NCBI RefSeq assembly: GCF_049701115.1
Contig: NZ_JBNATX010000038.1
Location: 1 to 17,491 of the forward strand
DNA from: Thermoanaerobacter sp049701115
GTDB taxonomy: Bacteria > Bacillota > Thermoanaerobacteria > Thermoanaerobacterales > Thermoanaerobacteraceae
DNA: 17,491 bases
Reading direction: 5' to 3'
Within the stretch, counting starts at the first letter, position 1, and every line of letters starts with the position of its first letter. The notes under the pieces are model-generated. The model was not told the origin of the DNA. It worked only from the letters and a program-made list of their open reading frames with translations, and made no database searches. Positions 8,217 through 15,718 of this stretch are shown here, piece after piece. The translations under genes were made by a program, and so were the position numbers.

Positions 8217-9407
8217 ATGAAGTCTTTTTATGAACATTTAAAGGATTTTTTAAGAGAAAATGTGAGAGATTATGCAATGTTCATAGCCCTATTGGCCATA
8301 ATGTTAGTTTTTGCAATTCTCTCTGGTGGCGATTTCTTACTTCCCGTTAATATAAGCAATTTGGTAGACCAGACAGGTTATATAGCCGTGTTATCGATTG
8401 GTGAAACTTTAATAATAGTTATTCGTCATATAGACCTTTCAGTAGGATTTTTATCAGGGTTTTTAGGAGCGATTGCAGCTATTCTGATGCAATTTCATCA
8501 TTTTTCGGCTTTTACTGCTATATTGATAGTGCTTATATTGGGAACTTTAGCAGGGCTTTTAAATGGTTCTATGGTTGCTTACTTGAGGATTCCAGCTTTT
8601 GTGGCAACTCTGGCAGGATGGCTGGCTTATAGAGGAGCACTTCTTCTTGCTACAAAAGGGCCTGGCACCATAATAATAACTAATAAAACCTTTAATGCTA
8701 TAGGAAATGACTTTATACCTGATATACCCTTTTTGCAAAATTTCATGCCGGGTTTCCATAAGCTTACCATTTTAATAGGGATAATAGGGGTAGTGTTCAT
8801 CGTATATTTTTCATTGAAAAACAGAAATGAACAAGCAAGAAGAGGATTTGATGTAATTCCATGGGATATGTTTTTGATAAAAATGGTATTTATAAGCGGG
8901 CTTCTCTTGTATCTGACCTTTACTTTGGCTCGTTATAGAGGAATTTCCTGGACTTTTGTGATAGTTTTGATTGTGACAGCTGTATATAGTTTTATAACAA
9001 ATAGGACGGTTCTGGGAAGGCACATATACGCAGTGGGAGGGAATCCTGAAGCCGCTGCATTAAGCGGTATAGATGTTAACAAGATAACTCTCATAGTGTT
9101 TGCATCTATGGGATTTTTATCAGGACTTTCAGGAGTCCTTTTTGCATCGAGGTTGCAGTCGGCGACTACCACTGCAGGAACCTTGTTTGAGCTCTATGCT
9201 ATTGCTGGTGCCTTCATAGGAGGAGTATCAGCAAGCGGCGGTGTTGGAAAAGTTGTGAATTCTCTCATTGGAGCTTTTGTCATGACGACGCTTACGAACG
9301 GAATGAACCTCTTGGGAGTAGATATTTCACTTCAGTATATAATCTTAGGGCTTGTGTTGGCGGCAGCTGTTATATTCGATGTGGCTACAAGAAGCAGAGG
9401 AAAATAA
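8217..9407 (+). CDS. xylH: Sugar ABC transporter permease (XylH/GguB type)
   Basis: This is the integral membrane subunit of the importer, in the ribose/xylose permease family (BPD_transp_2). The 396 residues contain about ten hydrophobic segments, the first starting near residue 20. A more polar cytoplasmic loop lies around residues 198-216 (FSLKNRNEQARRGFDVIP). Family features are GGDFLLPVNISNLVDQTGYIA near the start, GETLIIVIRHIDLSVG, and the late GRHIYAVGGNPEAAALSGI, which lies in the conserved loop that contacts the ATPase. The C-terminal VATRSRGK is basic and cytoplasmic. The length matches GguB and E. coli XylH. ATG 8217 has an AGGGAGG ribosome site and starts 16 bases after the xylG stop. 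It is the last gene of the operon and is followed directly by a terminator. Confidence 0.94.
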   Translation: MKSFYEHLKDFLRENVRDYAMFIALLAIMLVFAILSGGDFLLPVNISNLVDQTGYIAVLSIGETLIIVIRHIDLSVGFLSGFLGAIAAILMQFHHFSAFTAILIVLILGTLAGLLNGSMVAYLRIPAFVATLAGWLAYRGALLLATKGPGTIIITNKTFNAIGNDFIPDIPFLQNFMPGFHKLTILIGIIGVVFIVYFSLKNRNEQARRGFDVIPWDMFLIKMVFISGLLLYLTFTLARYRGISWTFVIVLIVTAVYSFITNRTVLGRHIYAVGGNPEAAALSGIDVNKITLIVFASMGFLSGLSGVLFASRLQSATTTAGTLFELYAIAGAFIGGVSASGGVGKVVNSLIGAFVMTTLTNGMNLLGVDISLQYIILGLVLAAAVIFDVATRSRGK

Positions 9408-9410
9408 AAG

Positions 9411-9433
9411 GCGGGGTGATACCCCGCTTTTTT
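9411..9433. terminator. Bidirectional terminator shared by xylH and gcvPB
   Basis: A 7-bp GC-rich stem (GCGGGGT / ACCCCGC) with a 3-base loop is followed by six T on the + strand. On the - strand it is followed by CTTTTATTTT. It starts 3 bases after the xylH stop and lies 28 bases past the gcvPB stop, so it can end both convergent operons. Confidence 0.88.
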
Positions 9434-9460
9434 ATTCCCCCAGCTCTCGATGGTCCTCCT

Positions 9461-10918
9461 CTATTTTGTCCATCTTATGACAGGATTTCTTGCTGCCAAC
9501 ACTTCATCTAGTCTTCTCACAGGTGTATTGTGAGGAGCTTCTTTCAAAAGTTCTGGAGTTTCTTTTGCTTCTTGTGCTATTTTTATGAGGGCTTCCGCAA
9601 AAGCATCTAGCGTTTCTTTGCTTTCTGTTTCTGTAGGTTCTATCATTAAAGCTTCTTCGACGATGAGAGGGAAGTAGATAGTTGGAGGATGGAAACCATA
9701 GTCTATGAGCCTCTTTGCTACATCTAGGGTTCTTACATCACCAGATTTTTCAGCAAGTCCTGCCAATACAAATTCATGCATATAAGTCTTGTCTACTGCT
9801 ACTTTGTAATGTCCTTTTAGCTTTTCTTTTAAGTAATTGGCGTTTAATACTGCTAGTTCGCTTGCCTTCTTTAATCCCTCAGCTCCCATAGTGAGAATGT
9901 AAGAGTAAGCCTTTATTAGCACATTGAAGTTTCCATAAAAACTTCTAACCTTGCCTATAGAAAGAGGCTTGTCATAGTCGAGATAATATTTTCCATCTTT
10001 TTCTTCCACTGTCGGTACAGGCAGGAAATCAGCCAGCTCTTTTTTAACTCCTACAGGACCTGAACCGGGTCCTCCTCCACCATGAGGAGTTGAGAAGGTC
10101 TTATGAAGATTTAGATGTACTACGTCAAAGCCCATGTCTCCCGGGCGACTTATACCCATTATGGCATTTAAGTTGGCTCCATCGTAATAAAGCAGTCCGC
10201 CCGCTTCATGAACAAGTTTTGCTATTTCTACTATGTTTTCCTCGAACAAACCGAGCGTACTAGGGTTTGTAAGCATGAGACCTGCTACTTCTTCATTCAA
10301 GACGGCTTTTAAGGCTTCAATATCAATTGCTCCATCCTTAGTAGATTTGATTTCAATTACATCAAAACCAGCAACTGCTGCGCTAGCTGGATTTGTACCG
10401 TGGGCAGAATCAGGCACTATTATCTTTTTGCGCTTTTTGTCGTTTCTGTGTTCATGATAGGCTTTGATTATCATCAAACCAGTGAGTTCGCCATGGGCTC
10501 CTGCTGCAGGATGTAGAGAGAACTTATCCATGCCTGTGATTTCGCAAAGAGCCTTTTCTAGCTCGTACATGAGCTTTAATGCGCCTTGCACCGTATCTTC
10601 TGGCTGATACGGGTGAAGTTCTGTAAAGCCGGGAAGAGAAGCCATGTCTTCATTGATCTTAGGATTGTATTTCATGGTACAGGAGCCTAATGGGTAAAAT
10701 CCGATATCCACTCCATAGTTTTTTTGAGATAACAGAGTGTAATGCCTTATTACGTCCACTTCGCTCACTTCGGGTAGATTCACTTCTTTTTCTCTGAGCA
10801 TTTCCTTAGGTACTATATCTTCTAAAGGCTTTTCTTCCACATCAAGGGGTGGAAGACTATAAGCCTTTTTGCCTTCTTTTGAAAGTTCAAATATGAGGCT
10901 GTTGTACTCTTTTAACAT
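9461..10918 (-). CDS. gcvPB: Glycine dehydrogenase (decarboxylating) subunit 2
   Basis: This is the PLP-binding subunit of the P protein in the glycine cleavage system. It decarboxylates glycine and passes the aminomethyl group to lipoyl-GcvH. The 485-residue length is typical of the split bacterial enzyme. The PLP lysine is Lys273 in HLNLHKTFSTPHG, followed by the glycine-rich GGGPGSGPVG. Other family signatures are YPLGSCTMKYNP, HPAAGAHGE, SAHGTNP and YYDGANLNAIMG. The start codon lies one base past the gcvPA stop. Its ribosome site GGAGGTGAT is made of the last codons of gcvPA, so translation of the two subunits is probably coupled. It is the last gene of the gcv operon and converges on xylH. 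Confidence 0.97.
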   Translation of the reverse strand: MLKEYNSLIFELSKEGKKAYSLPPLDVEEKPLEDIVPKEMLREKEVNLPEVSEVDVIRHYTLLSQKNYGVDIGFYPLGSCTMKYNPKINEDMASLPGFTELHPYQPEDTVQGALKLMYELEKALCEITGMDKFSLHPAAGAHGELTGLMIIKAYHEHRNDKKRKKIIVPDSAHGTNPASAAVAGFDVIEIKSTKDGAIDIEALKAVLNEEVAGLMLTNPSTLGLFEENIVEIAKLVHEAGGLLYYDGANLNAIMGISRPGDMGFDVVHLNLHKTFSTPHGGGGPGSGPVGVKKELADFLPVPTVEEKDGKYYLDYDKPLSIGKVRSFYGNFNVLIKAYSYILTMGAEGLKKASELAVLNANYLKEKLKGHYKVAVDKTYMHEFVLAGLAEKSGDVRTLDVAKRLIDYGFHPPTIYFPLIVEEALMIEPTETESKETLDAFAEALIKIAQEAKETPELLKEAPHNTPVRRLDEVLAARNPVIRWTK

Positions 10919-10919
10919 T

Positions 10920-12260
10920 CTACATCACCTCCAGGAGAGATTTTAACCTATCAATTTCTTCTTTTGTTCTCTTTTCAGTAAATGCAAGCAGCATTACATT
11001 TTTATATTTTTCGTAATCTCTCTGGAGGTCGTAACCGCCCAGTATGCCTTCATTCAAAAGCTTTTTGTTTATTTCGGCTACATCTTTGTCTGTTTTTAAA
11101 GCAAATTCCATGAAGAAAGGTTTATTAAAAGCTGGTTTATACTTGCCTGATTGAGTGAGTACTGCATAAGCGTAATGGGCTTTTTGCAAGCACTGGTAAG
11201 CTACTTCCTTAATACCTTTTTTGCCCATTGTAGCCAAGTACACTGCTGCTGTTAGAGCATTTAATGAATGGTTGGAACATATATTTGAAGTCGCTTTTTC
11301 TCGTCTTATATGCTGTTCTCTTGCCTGAAGAGTTAAAACAAATCCTCTTTTCCCGTCTACATCTTTGGTCTGACCTACTATTCTTCCAGGCATTCTGCGA
11401 AGAAGCTTCTGAGTAGTTGCCAGAAATCCCAAATGCGGTCCTCCAAAATTAAGTCCATTCCCAAGGGATTGTCCGTCTCCTACTGCTATGTCTGCACCGA
11501 TTTCTCCAGGAGATTTTAAAATTCCTAGAGATATTGGATGCACGTAGGTTATGAGCATAGCCTTTTGTTCATGGGTTATTTTTTCAATCTCCTGCAAGTT
11601 TTCAATTATTCCAAAAAAGTTGGGGTATTGTACTATGACTGCTGCGGTGTTTGGGCTAATCACTTCTTTTAATTTTTCAATGTCAGTTTCTCCATCCGTA
11701 TCTTCTATTTCTACTACTTCCACTTCTCTAAAGTGCATATAGGTTTTTAAAACCTTTCTTGTCTCTGGATTTACGGTTTTTGAAACTATCACGGATTTTC
11801 TTTTTGTAGCATCACAGGCCATCATTGCGGCTTCTGCACAGGCACTTGCTCCATCGTACATAGAAGCGTTGGTGACTTCCATTCCTGTAAGTTCTGTTAT
11901 CATCGTTTGATATTCAAAAATGGCTTGTAGTGTTCCTTGGCTTATTTCTGGCTGATAGGGGGTATAAGCCGTGTAAAATTCAGCTCTTGAGATTATGTGT
12001 TTTACAATCGATGGAATGTAGTGGTCATACACTCCTGCGCCTAAAAAGCTTACAAGCTGGCCTAAATTTTTATTCTCATCTGCATAACTTCCTAAGCGCT
12101 TTCTAACCTCCAGCTCTGACATGGGTTTTCCCAAATTTAAGGGGCGATTTAGCCTAACCTCTTTTGGGATGACTTCAAATAATTCTTCAATAGAGTTTTT
12201 TCCTATGGTTTTTAGCATTTCCTTTTCATCTTCGGAGGAGATAGGGAGATACGGAAACAT
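10920..12260 (-). CDS. gcvPA: Glycine dehydrogenase (decarboxylating) subunit 1
   Basis: This is the partner subunit of GcvPB, together forming the heterotetrameric P protein. It has the aminotransferase-like fold but no PLP lysine, as expected of subunit 1. Recognisable family stretches are FLGAGVYDHYIPS, TAYTPYQPEISQGTLQ, YDGASACAEA, PNFFGIIE, GDGQSLG and REQHIRREKATSNICS. ATG 12260 gives MFPYLPIS, the typical N-terminus, and has AGGAGG eight to ten bases upstream. The in-frame GTG at 12269 would lie almost on that ribosome site and would overlap the gcvH stop. The chosen start gives 446 residues and a 5-base gap after gcvH. Confidence 0.96.
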   Translation of the reverse strand: MFPYLPISSEDEKEMLKTIGKNSIEELFEVIPKEVRLNRPLNLGKPMSELEVRKRLGSYADENKNLGQLVSFLGAGVYDHYIPSIVKHIISRAEFYTAYTPYQPEISQGTLQAIFEYQTMITELTGMEVTNASMYDGASACAEAAMMACDATKRKSVIVSKTVNPETRKVLKTYMHFREVEVVEIEDTDGETDIEKLKEVISPNTAAVIVQYPNFFGIIENLQEIEKITHEQKAMLITYVHPISLGILKSPGEIGADIAVGDGQSLGNGLNFGGPHLGFLATTQKLLRRMPGRIVGQTKDVDGKRGFVLTLQAREQHIRREKATSNICSNHSLNALTAAVYLATMGKKGIKEVAYQCLQKAHYAYAVLTQSGKYKPAFNKPFFMEFALKTDKDVAEINKKLLNEGILGGYDLQRDYEKYKNVMLLAFTEKRTKEEIDRLKSLLEVM

Positions 12261-12265
12261 AACTA

Positions 12266-12646
12266 TCACTCCTCCTCTAAGAATTTTCTATACTCATCGG
12301 CCTTCATTAGTTTGTCTAACTGAGATTTGTCTTTAAGCTCTCCTATCACCATCCAGCTTCCATATGGGTCATTGTTTATAAGAGATGGGTCCTCCACCAG
12401 AGAATTGTTTACTTCCAGCACTTTTATGTCTACTGGAGTGTAGACGTCTGAAGCGGCTTTTACAGATTCTACTACTCCAAGTACATCTCCAGCAGAAAGT
12501 TCAGCACCTACCTCTGGAAGTTCTACGTACACTATGTTTCCCAAAGAGTGCTGAGCATAGTCTGTGATTCCTATGTATGCCTTGTCTCCTTCTACTTTTA
12601 CCCACTCATGGTCTTTTGAATAATAAAGTCCCTCTAAAACTTCCAT
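12266..12646 (-). CDS. gcvH: Glycine cleavage system H protein
   Basis: This is the lipoyl carrier that shuttles the aminomethyl intermediate from P to T protein and is reoxidised by L protein. The lipoyl-accepting lysine is Lys63 in ESVKAASDVYTP. Other conserved stretches are HEWVKVEGD, GITDYAQHSLGNIVYVELP and NDPYGSWM. ATG 12646 gives 126 residues, the usual size, and has a GGAGGG ribosome site seven bases upstream. A TTG two codons earlier lies too close to that site. The protein needs lipoate attachment to work, and a lipoate ligase gene lies divergently upstream of this operon. Confidence 0.97.
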   Translation of the reverse strand: MEVLEGLYYSKDHEWVKVEGDKAYIGITDYAQHSLGNIVYVELPEVGAELSAGDVLGVVESVKAASDVYTPVDIKVLEVNNSLVEDPSLINNDPYGSWMVIGELKDKSQLDKLMKADEYRKFLEEE

Positions 12647-12658
12647 GTTCAAACCCTC

Positions 12659-13765
12659 CTATTTTTTATAATTTTTCTTGTAGAAATTCTTATCAACTAT
12701 TACCGCTTTGAGCGGTTTATTTCTTATTATTACCTCAATTTGATTTCCTATTTGGGCGTATTTCGAGTCAATCAAAGCAAGCCCTATGTTCTTTTTAAGA
12801 GTTGGAGAGAAATAACCCGTAGTCACATAGCCAATTTTTTGATTATCAGCCTGTACTTCATACCCGTGTCTAGGAATTCCATTGTCTATCATTTCAAAGC
12901 CCACAAGTTTTCTCTTTAAACCTTGTTCTTTCTGTTTTAAAAGGGCATCTTTTCCGATGAAATTTCCCTTATCAAATTTTACAAAAAAGCCTAAACCTGC
13001 TTCTAAAGGAGTTATGTCCTCTCCTAATTCATTTCCATAAAGAGGCAAACCTGCTTCAAAGCGAAGTGTATCCCTTGCTCCAAGACCTGCCGGCTTGAGA
13101 CCGTAATCTTTTCCTACTTCTAAAATTTTTTCCCACAGGGTGACAGCATACTCGTTTGGCATGTAAATTTCAAATCCGTCTTCACCAGTGTAACCTGTAC
13201 GAGAAACTAAACATTCTACACCAGCAATTTTTACTTTATCCTTGAAATAGAAAAATTTAATCTGGGAGAGGTCTTCATCTGTCAATTTTTGAAGTATTTC
13301 TTCTGCTTTTGGTCCTTGTATCGCGAGCTCAGCTATTTTGTCTGAGATGTTTTCGATTTCCACTTTGTATATTCCTGCATTGTTCAGCATCCATTTGTAA
13401 TCCTTTTCTATGTTTGCTGCATTAACTACTAAAAGGTAGTAGTCATTAGAGTATTTATAAACCAAAAGGTCGTCAACCACTCCTCCGTTGTGGTTACACA
13501 TAAAAGCATAAAGCACTTGATTGGCATTTAATTTAGAAAGGTCATTTGTGATAAGATTTTGGAGGAAGGGGAATGCGTCTTTTCCCTTTACGATAATTTC
13601 TCCCATGTGGGATACATCAAAAAGGCCTGCCGCATTTCTCACGGCTTCGTGTTCAGAGATTATACTTTCGAATTGAACTGGCATTGCCCAGCCGGCAAAG
13701 TCTATTATTTTTGCATTGTACTTAGGATAAATTTCATACAATGGGGTTTTTTTGAGATTATCCAA
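12659..13765 (-). CDS. gcvT: Aminomethyltransferase (glycine cleavage T protein)
   Basis: This enzyme transfers the methylene carbon from aminomethyl-lipoyl-GcvH to tetrahydrofolate and releases ammonia. Family signatures include LKKTPLYEIYPKY, IDFAGWAMPVQF, GLFDVSHMGEI, NGGVVDDLLVY (the Asp98-Asp99 pair; the family's catalytic Asp lies here), SRTGYTGEDGFEIY and GLGARDTLRFEAGLPLYG. I place the start at TTG 13765 because AAGGGTG lies seven bases upstream and the product begins MDNLKKTPLY, like other T proteins. ATG 13783 would add six residues (374 aa in total), but it abuts the U-tract of the riboswitch terminator and has no ribosome site. It is the first gene of the operon. Confidence 0.95.
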   Translation of the reverse strand: MDNLKKTPLYEIYPKYNAKIIDFAGWAMPVQFESIISEHEAVRNAAGLFDVSHMGEIIVKGKDAFPFLQNLITNDLSKLNANQVLYAFMCNHNGGVVDDLLVYKYSNDYYLLVVNAANIEKDYKWMLNNAGIYKVEIENISDKIAELAIQGPKAEEILQKLTDEDLSQIKFFYFKDKVKIAGVECLVSRTGYTGEDGFEIYMPNEYAVTLWEKILEVGKDYGLKPAGLGARDTLRFEAGLPLYGNELGEDITPLEAGLGFFVKFDKGNFIGKDALLKQKEQGLKRKLVGFEMIDNGIPRHGYEVQADNQKIGYVTTGYFSPTLKKNIGLALIDSKYAQIGNQIEVIIRNKPLKAVIVDKNFYKKNYKK

Positions 13766-13783
13766 ACTATCACACCCTTTCAT

Positions 13784-13852
13784 AAAAAAATTAAACAGAG
13801 GAGCCTGTGAAAGCGCACAATAAGATATACTGCCATCACAGTTCCTCTGTTT
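13784..13852 (-). terminator. Riboswitch-controlled terminator of the gcv operon
   Basis: On the - strand, AAACAGAGGA (13852-13843) pairs with TCCTCTGTTT (13802-13793), and CTGTGA (13841-13836) pairs with TCACAG (13810-13805). AA and seven T follow, ending at 13784. The 5' arm contains CAGAGG (13849-13844), which is also the 3' strand of stem P1 of aptamer II. Terminator and glycine-bound aptamer are therefore mutually exclusive, so this should be an ON switch. Confidence 0.9.
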
Positions 13853-13928
13853 TTGTACCTGAGAGCTTCTACATATGGCTTCCCATATGTATTGCCCCTT
13901 CGGCGCTCTTTACGAGGCTTTCCAGAGG
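13844..13928 (-). promoter_or_regulatory. Glycine riboswitch, aptamer II
   Basis: Stem P1 is CCTCTG (13928-13923) with CAGAGG (13849-13844). P2 is AGAGC with GCTCT. The conserved core CGCCGAAGGGGCAA follows, and a P3 hairpin carries ACATATGG / CCATATGT. The second core GCTCTCAGG lies at 13866-13858. These are the hallmark elements of glycine aptamers. Its P1 competes with the terminator, so it forms the output half of the tandem riboswitch. Confidence 0.95.
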
Positions 13929-13935
13929 CCTATCC

Positions 13936-14036
13936 GATAGCGATCCTGCCGCCTGAGAGCTTCTACAAAGGCTTGGCGGGCCTTTGTATTTCCCCTTCGG
14001 CTATCTTCCATTTATGGAAGATAATCTCTCGCTATC
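13936..14036 (-). promoter_or_regulatory. Glycine riboswitch, aptamer I
   Basis: Stem P1 is GATAGC (14036-14031) with GCTATC (13941-13936), and P2 is GAGAG with CTCTC. The cores GCCGAAGGGGAAA and GCTCTCAGGCGG are both present. The hairpin ACAAAGG / CCTTTGT is the counterpart of the P3 hairpin in aptamer II. An additional perfect hairpin (ATCTTCCAT / ATGGAAGAT) sits between P2 and the GAAGGGG core and has no equivalent in aptamer II. A seven-base linker joins the two aptamers. Leader bases TGTCT (14048-14044) can pair, with wobbles, with linker bases GGATA (13935-13931), in line with the leader-linker interaction known for tandem glycine riboswitches. Confidence 0.95.
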
Positions 14037-14051
14037 TTCATCTAGACAGTA

Positions 14052-14080
14052 TTCAATTTTTTTTAAAATTATGCTATACT
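14052..14080 (+). promoter_or_regulatory. Candidate extended -10 promoter of the lipoate ligase gene
   Basis: TATACT at 14075-14080 (5 of 6) is preceded by TG and one base, an extended -10. A poor -35 (TTCAAT, 14052-14057) lies 17 bp upstream. The predicted transcript start is near 14087. The elements lie inside the predicted leader of the divergent gcv transcript. Confidence 0.45.
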
Positions 14081-14089
14081 TTTACCATC

Positions 14090-14119
14090 ATTATATATTA
14101 CAGCTGAAAGCAAAGTCAA
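14090..14119 (-). promoter_or_regulatory. Promoter of the gcv operon
   Basis: On the - strand, TTGACT (14119-14114) and a perfect TATAAT (14095-14090) are separated by 18 bp. The predicted start, near 14083, is about 35 bases before the riboswitch. The elements lie inside the predicted 5' leader of the divergent ligase gene. Confidence 0.7.
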
Positions 14120-14152
14120 GAATTGTTAAATCTGAGACGAGGGGTGGATGGC

Positions 14153-15133
14153 ATGCTGTATATTTATAATAAAAATACAAATCCCTATTTCAACTTGGCA
14201 GCAGAAGAATACGTTTTAAAAGAATTCAAAGATGAATGTTTCATGCTATGGCGAAATGAACCCAGCATAATAGTTGGCAAAAATCAAAATACTTTAGCAG
14301 AGATAAATTTAGACTACGTAAGAGAACACAAAATTCCCGTTGTCAGAAGATTATCAGGGGGAGGCGCTGTTTTTCACGATTTAGGCAATCTGAATTTTAC
14401 GTTTATTGTAAATGCAGATGAGGGTGGATTTACAGATTTTAAAAGGTTTGCACAGCCTATTATAGATGTTCTTAGAAAATTAGGAGTAGAGGCAGAGTTT
14501 TCTGGGAGAAATGATATAACAATCGATGGGAAAAAGATATCTGGAAATGCTCAGTATTATTACAAGGATAGGATTTTGCATCATGGGACTTTGCTTTTTT
14601 CTTCAAACATTACAGACTTGTCGGCTGCTTTGAAGGTGAGGCCTGTTAAATTTGAAGATAAGGGGGTTAAATCTGTTTCTAAAAGGGTGGCGAATATAAG
14701 CGAATATTTAAAAGAGCCTATCACCATAGAGGAATTTATAAATTTAATAATGGAACACATAAAAGAGCAAACAGGCGGAGGAGAAATGTACGAATTTACA
14801 GAAGAAGATATAAAGAAGATAAACAAATTGGTGGAAGAGAAATACGGCACTTGGGAGTGGAATTTCGGGTCTTCCCCCGATTATAAAATGAAGCATGAGA
14901 AAAAATTCCCCGGCGGTACTGTAGAAGTCAACCTAAACGTAGAAAAGGGTGTAATAAAAGATATAAAAATATACGGAGATTTCTTTGGGAAGTACGATGT
15001 TTCTCAAGTGGAGGATTTATTAAAAGGCGTAAAACACTCTGAGGAAGAGGTGAGGAAGGCTCTTTCGAAGATAAATCTTCAAGATTATATGGCAAATATA
15101 ACTATTGATAATTTGATTGAGGTGATGTTTTGA
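14153..15133 (+). CDS. lplA: Lipoate-protein ligase
   Basis: This cytoplasmic enzyme uses ATP to activate free lipoate and attach it to lysine on carrier domains; GcvH encoded next door is the obvious substrate. The N-terminal catalytic domain has NPYFNLAAEEYVL, the RRLSGGGAVFHD loop (65-76), NLNFTF, and DITIDGKKISGNAQ with Lys128 at the position of the catalytic lysine. A C-terminal accessory domain spans about 240-326, giving full LplA length. ATG 14153 yields the typical MLYIYN start with AGGGGTG upstream. A TTG at 14123 would add ten untypical residues. It is divergent from the gcv operon with interleaved promoters, so co-regulation is plausible. The accessory domain argues for a scavenging ligase over an octanoyltransferase. 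Confidence 0.93.
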   Translation: MLYIYNKNTNPYFNLAAEEYVLKEFKDECFMLWRNEPSIIVGKNQNTLAEINLDYVREHKIPVVRRLSGGGAVFHDLGNLNFTFIVNADEGGFTDFKRFAQPIIDVLRKLGVEAEFSGRNDITIDGKKISGNAQYYYKDRILHHGTLLFSSNITDLSAALKVRPVKFEDKGVKSVSKRVANISEYLKEPITIEEFINLIMEHIKEQTGGGEMYEFTEEDIKKINKLVEEKYGTWEWNFGSSPDYKMKHEKKFPGGTVEVNLNVEKGVIKDIKIYGDFFGKYDVSQVEDLLKGVKHSEEEVRKALSKINLQDYMANITIDNLIEVMF

Positions 15134-15170
15134 AAAATTTTTTCTTTTTTTTACCTGAGCTTGTTGAATT

Positions 15171-15197
15171 TTTAACGTAAGAGTGATAAAATATAAT
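15171..15197 (+). promoter_or_regulatory. Candidate promoter upstream of the AhpD-like gene
   Basis: A perfect TATAAT lies at 15192-15197, but the only -35-like sequence at tolerable distance is TTTAAC (15171-15176), 15 bp away. The rest of the 190-base gap after lplA is AT-rich: T-runs at about 15139-15152 follow the ligase stop without a convincing hairpin, and a GC-rich hairpin lies at 15249-15269. Confidence 0.35.
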
Positions 15198-15248
15198 CAA
15201 ACAAAATTGTTAAATAATTGTCGTTTTTATTTTATCAAATTTTTACCC

Positions 15249-15269
15249 CCTCCCATAGGGGAAGGGAGG
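15249..15269 (+). other. GC-rich hairpin in the leader of the AhpD-like gene
   Basis: CCTCCC (15249-15254) and GGGAGG (15264-15269) form a perfect 6-bp stem with a nine-base loop, flanked by T-rich and A-rich sequence that could extend it. An alternative stem pairs CCCCT (15247-15251) with AGGGG (15257-15261). GGGAGG also looks like a ribosome site for a five-codon frame (ATG 15279 to TAG 15293). No function can be assigned. Confidence 0.4.
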
Positions 15270-15323
15270 AAAAACTGTATGATATTTGTTTAGATGAGAA
15301 ACACTAAAAATGGAGGTGATTTT

Positions 15324-15656
15324 ATGGCAAACCTTGATATGAGAGATTTAGAGAGAATAATGGGGGAGATGGGAAAAGAAATTCCTGAGGTGATGAAGGC
15401 TTTTAATGAACTACATCATGCCGCTACAAAAAATGGAGCGTTGTCTGCCAAAGAAAAGGAACTTATTGCGCTTGGAATTGCTGTTGCAATTAGGTGTTCT
15501 TACTGCATACTTGCTCATGTGAATTCTGCACTTCAGGCAGGAGCTACAAAAGAAGAAATAATGGAGACATTGGGAGTAGCTGTACTTATGAGTGGAGGAC
15601 CTGGTGTGGCATATGCGACTGAGGCTATAAAGGTTTTAGAACAGGCTGTAAAGTAA
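15324..15656 (+). CDS. Carboxymuconolactone decarboxylase / AhpD-like protein
   Basis: This 110-residue all-helical protein of the CMD/AhpD superfamily has the redox motif CSYC (Cys58, Cys61) followed by His65, in RCSYCILAHVNSALQAGA. That CxxCxxxH pattern marks the thiol-active AhpD-like branch, not the metabolic decarboxylases, so thiol-disulfide or peroxide reduction is the likely role. AhpD itself is known to be reduced by lipoyl domains. ATG 15324 has a perfect GGAGGTGA ribosome site; the ATG at 15294 would add ten residues that encode this site and is rejected. An OsmC-like gene follows 62 bases later and a lipoate ligase gene lies upstream. The substrate is unknown. Confidence 0.88.
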   Translation: MANLDMRDLERIMGEMGKEIPEVMKAFNELHHAATKNGALSAKEKELIALGIAVAIRCSYCILAHVNSALQAGATKEEIMETLGVAVLMSGGPGVAYATEAIKVLEQAVK

Positions 15657-15718
15657 AATCCATTAAAAGCCGTCTAAAATGATAAAAATGCGATAAATAT
15701 AAAAAGGAGGAGTCTTAA

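Noticed and set aside
5524..9407. Calling the transporter strictly xylose-specific
   Set aside because: The binding protein and ATPase look at least as much like the multiple-sugar ChvE-GguA type; the symbols xylFGH are used for context only.
13853..14107. 84-codon open frame on the + strand across the riboswitch
   Set aside because: The sequence is fully explained by the two glycine aptamers on the other strand.
15206..15222. TTGTTAA, a Rex-like half site upstream of the AhpD-like gene (a similar one lies at 14123)
   Set aside because: The second half (TTAACAA) is missing at both places, and such words are common in AT-rich DNA.
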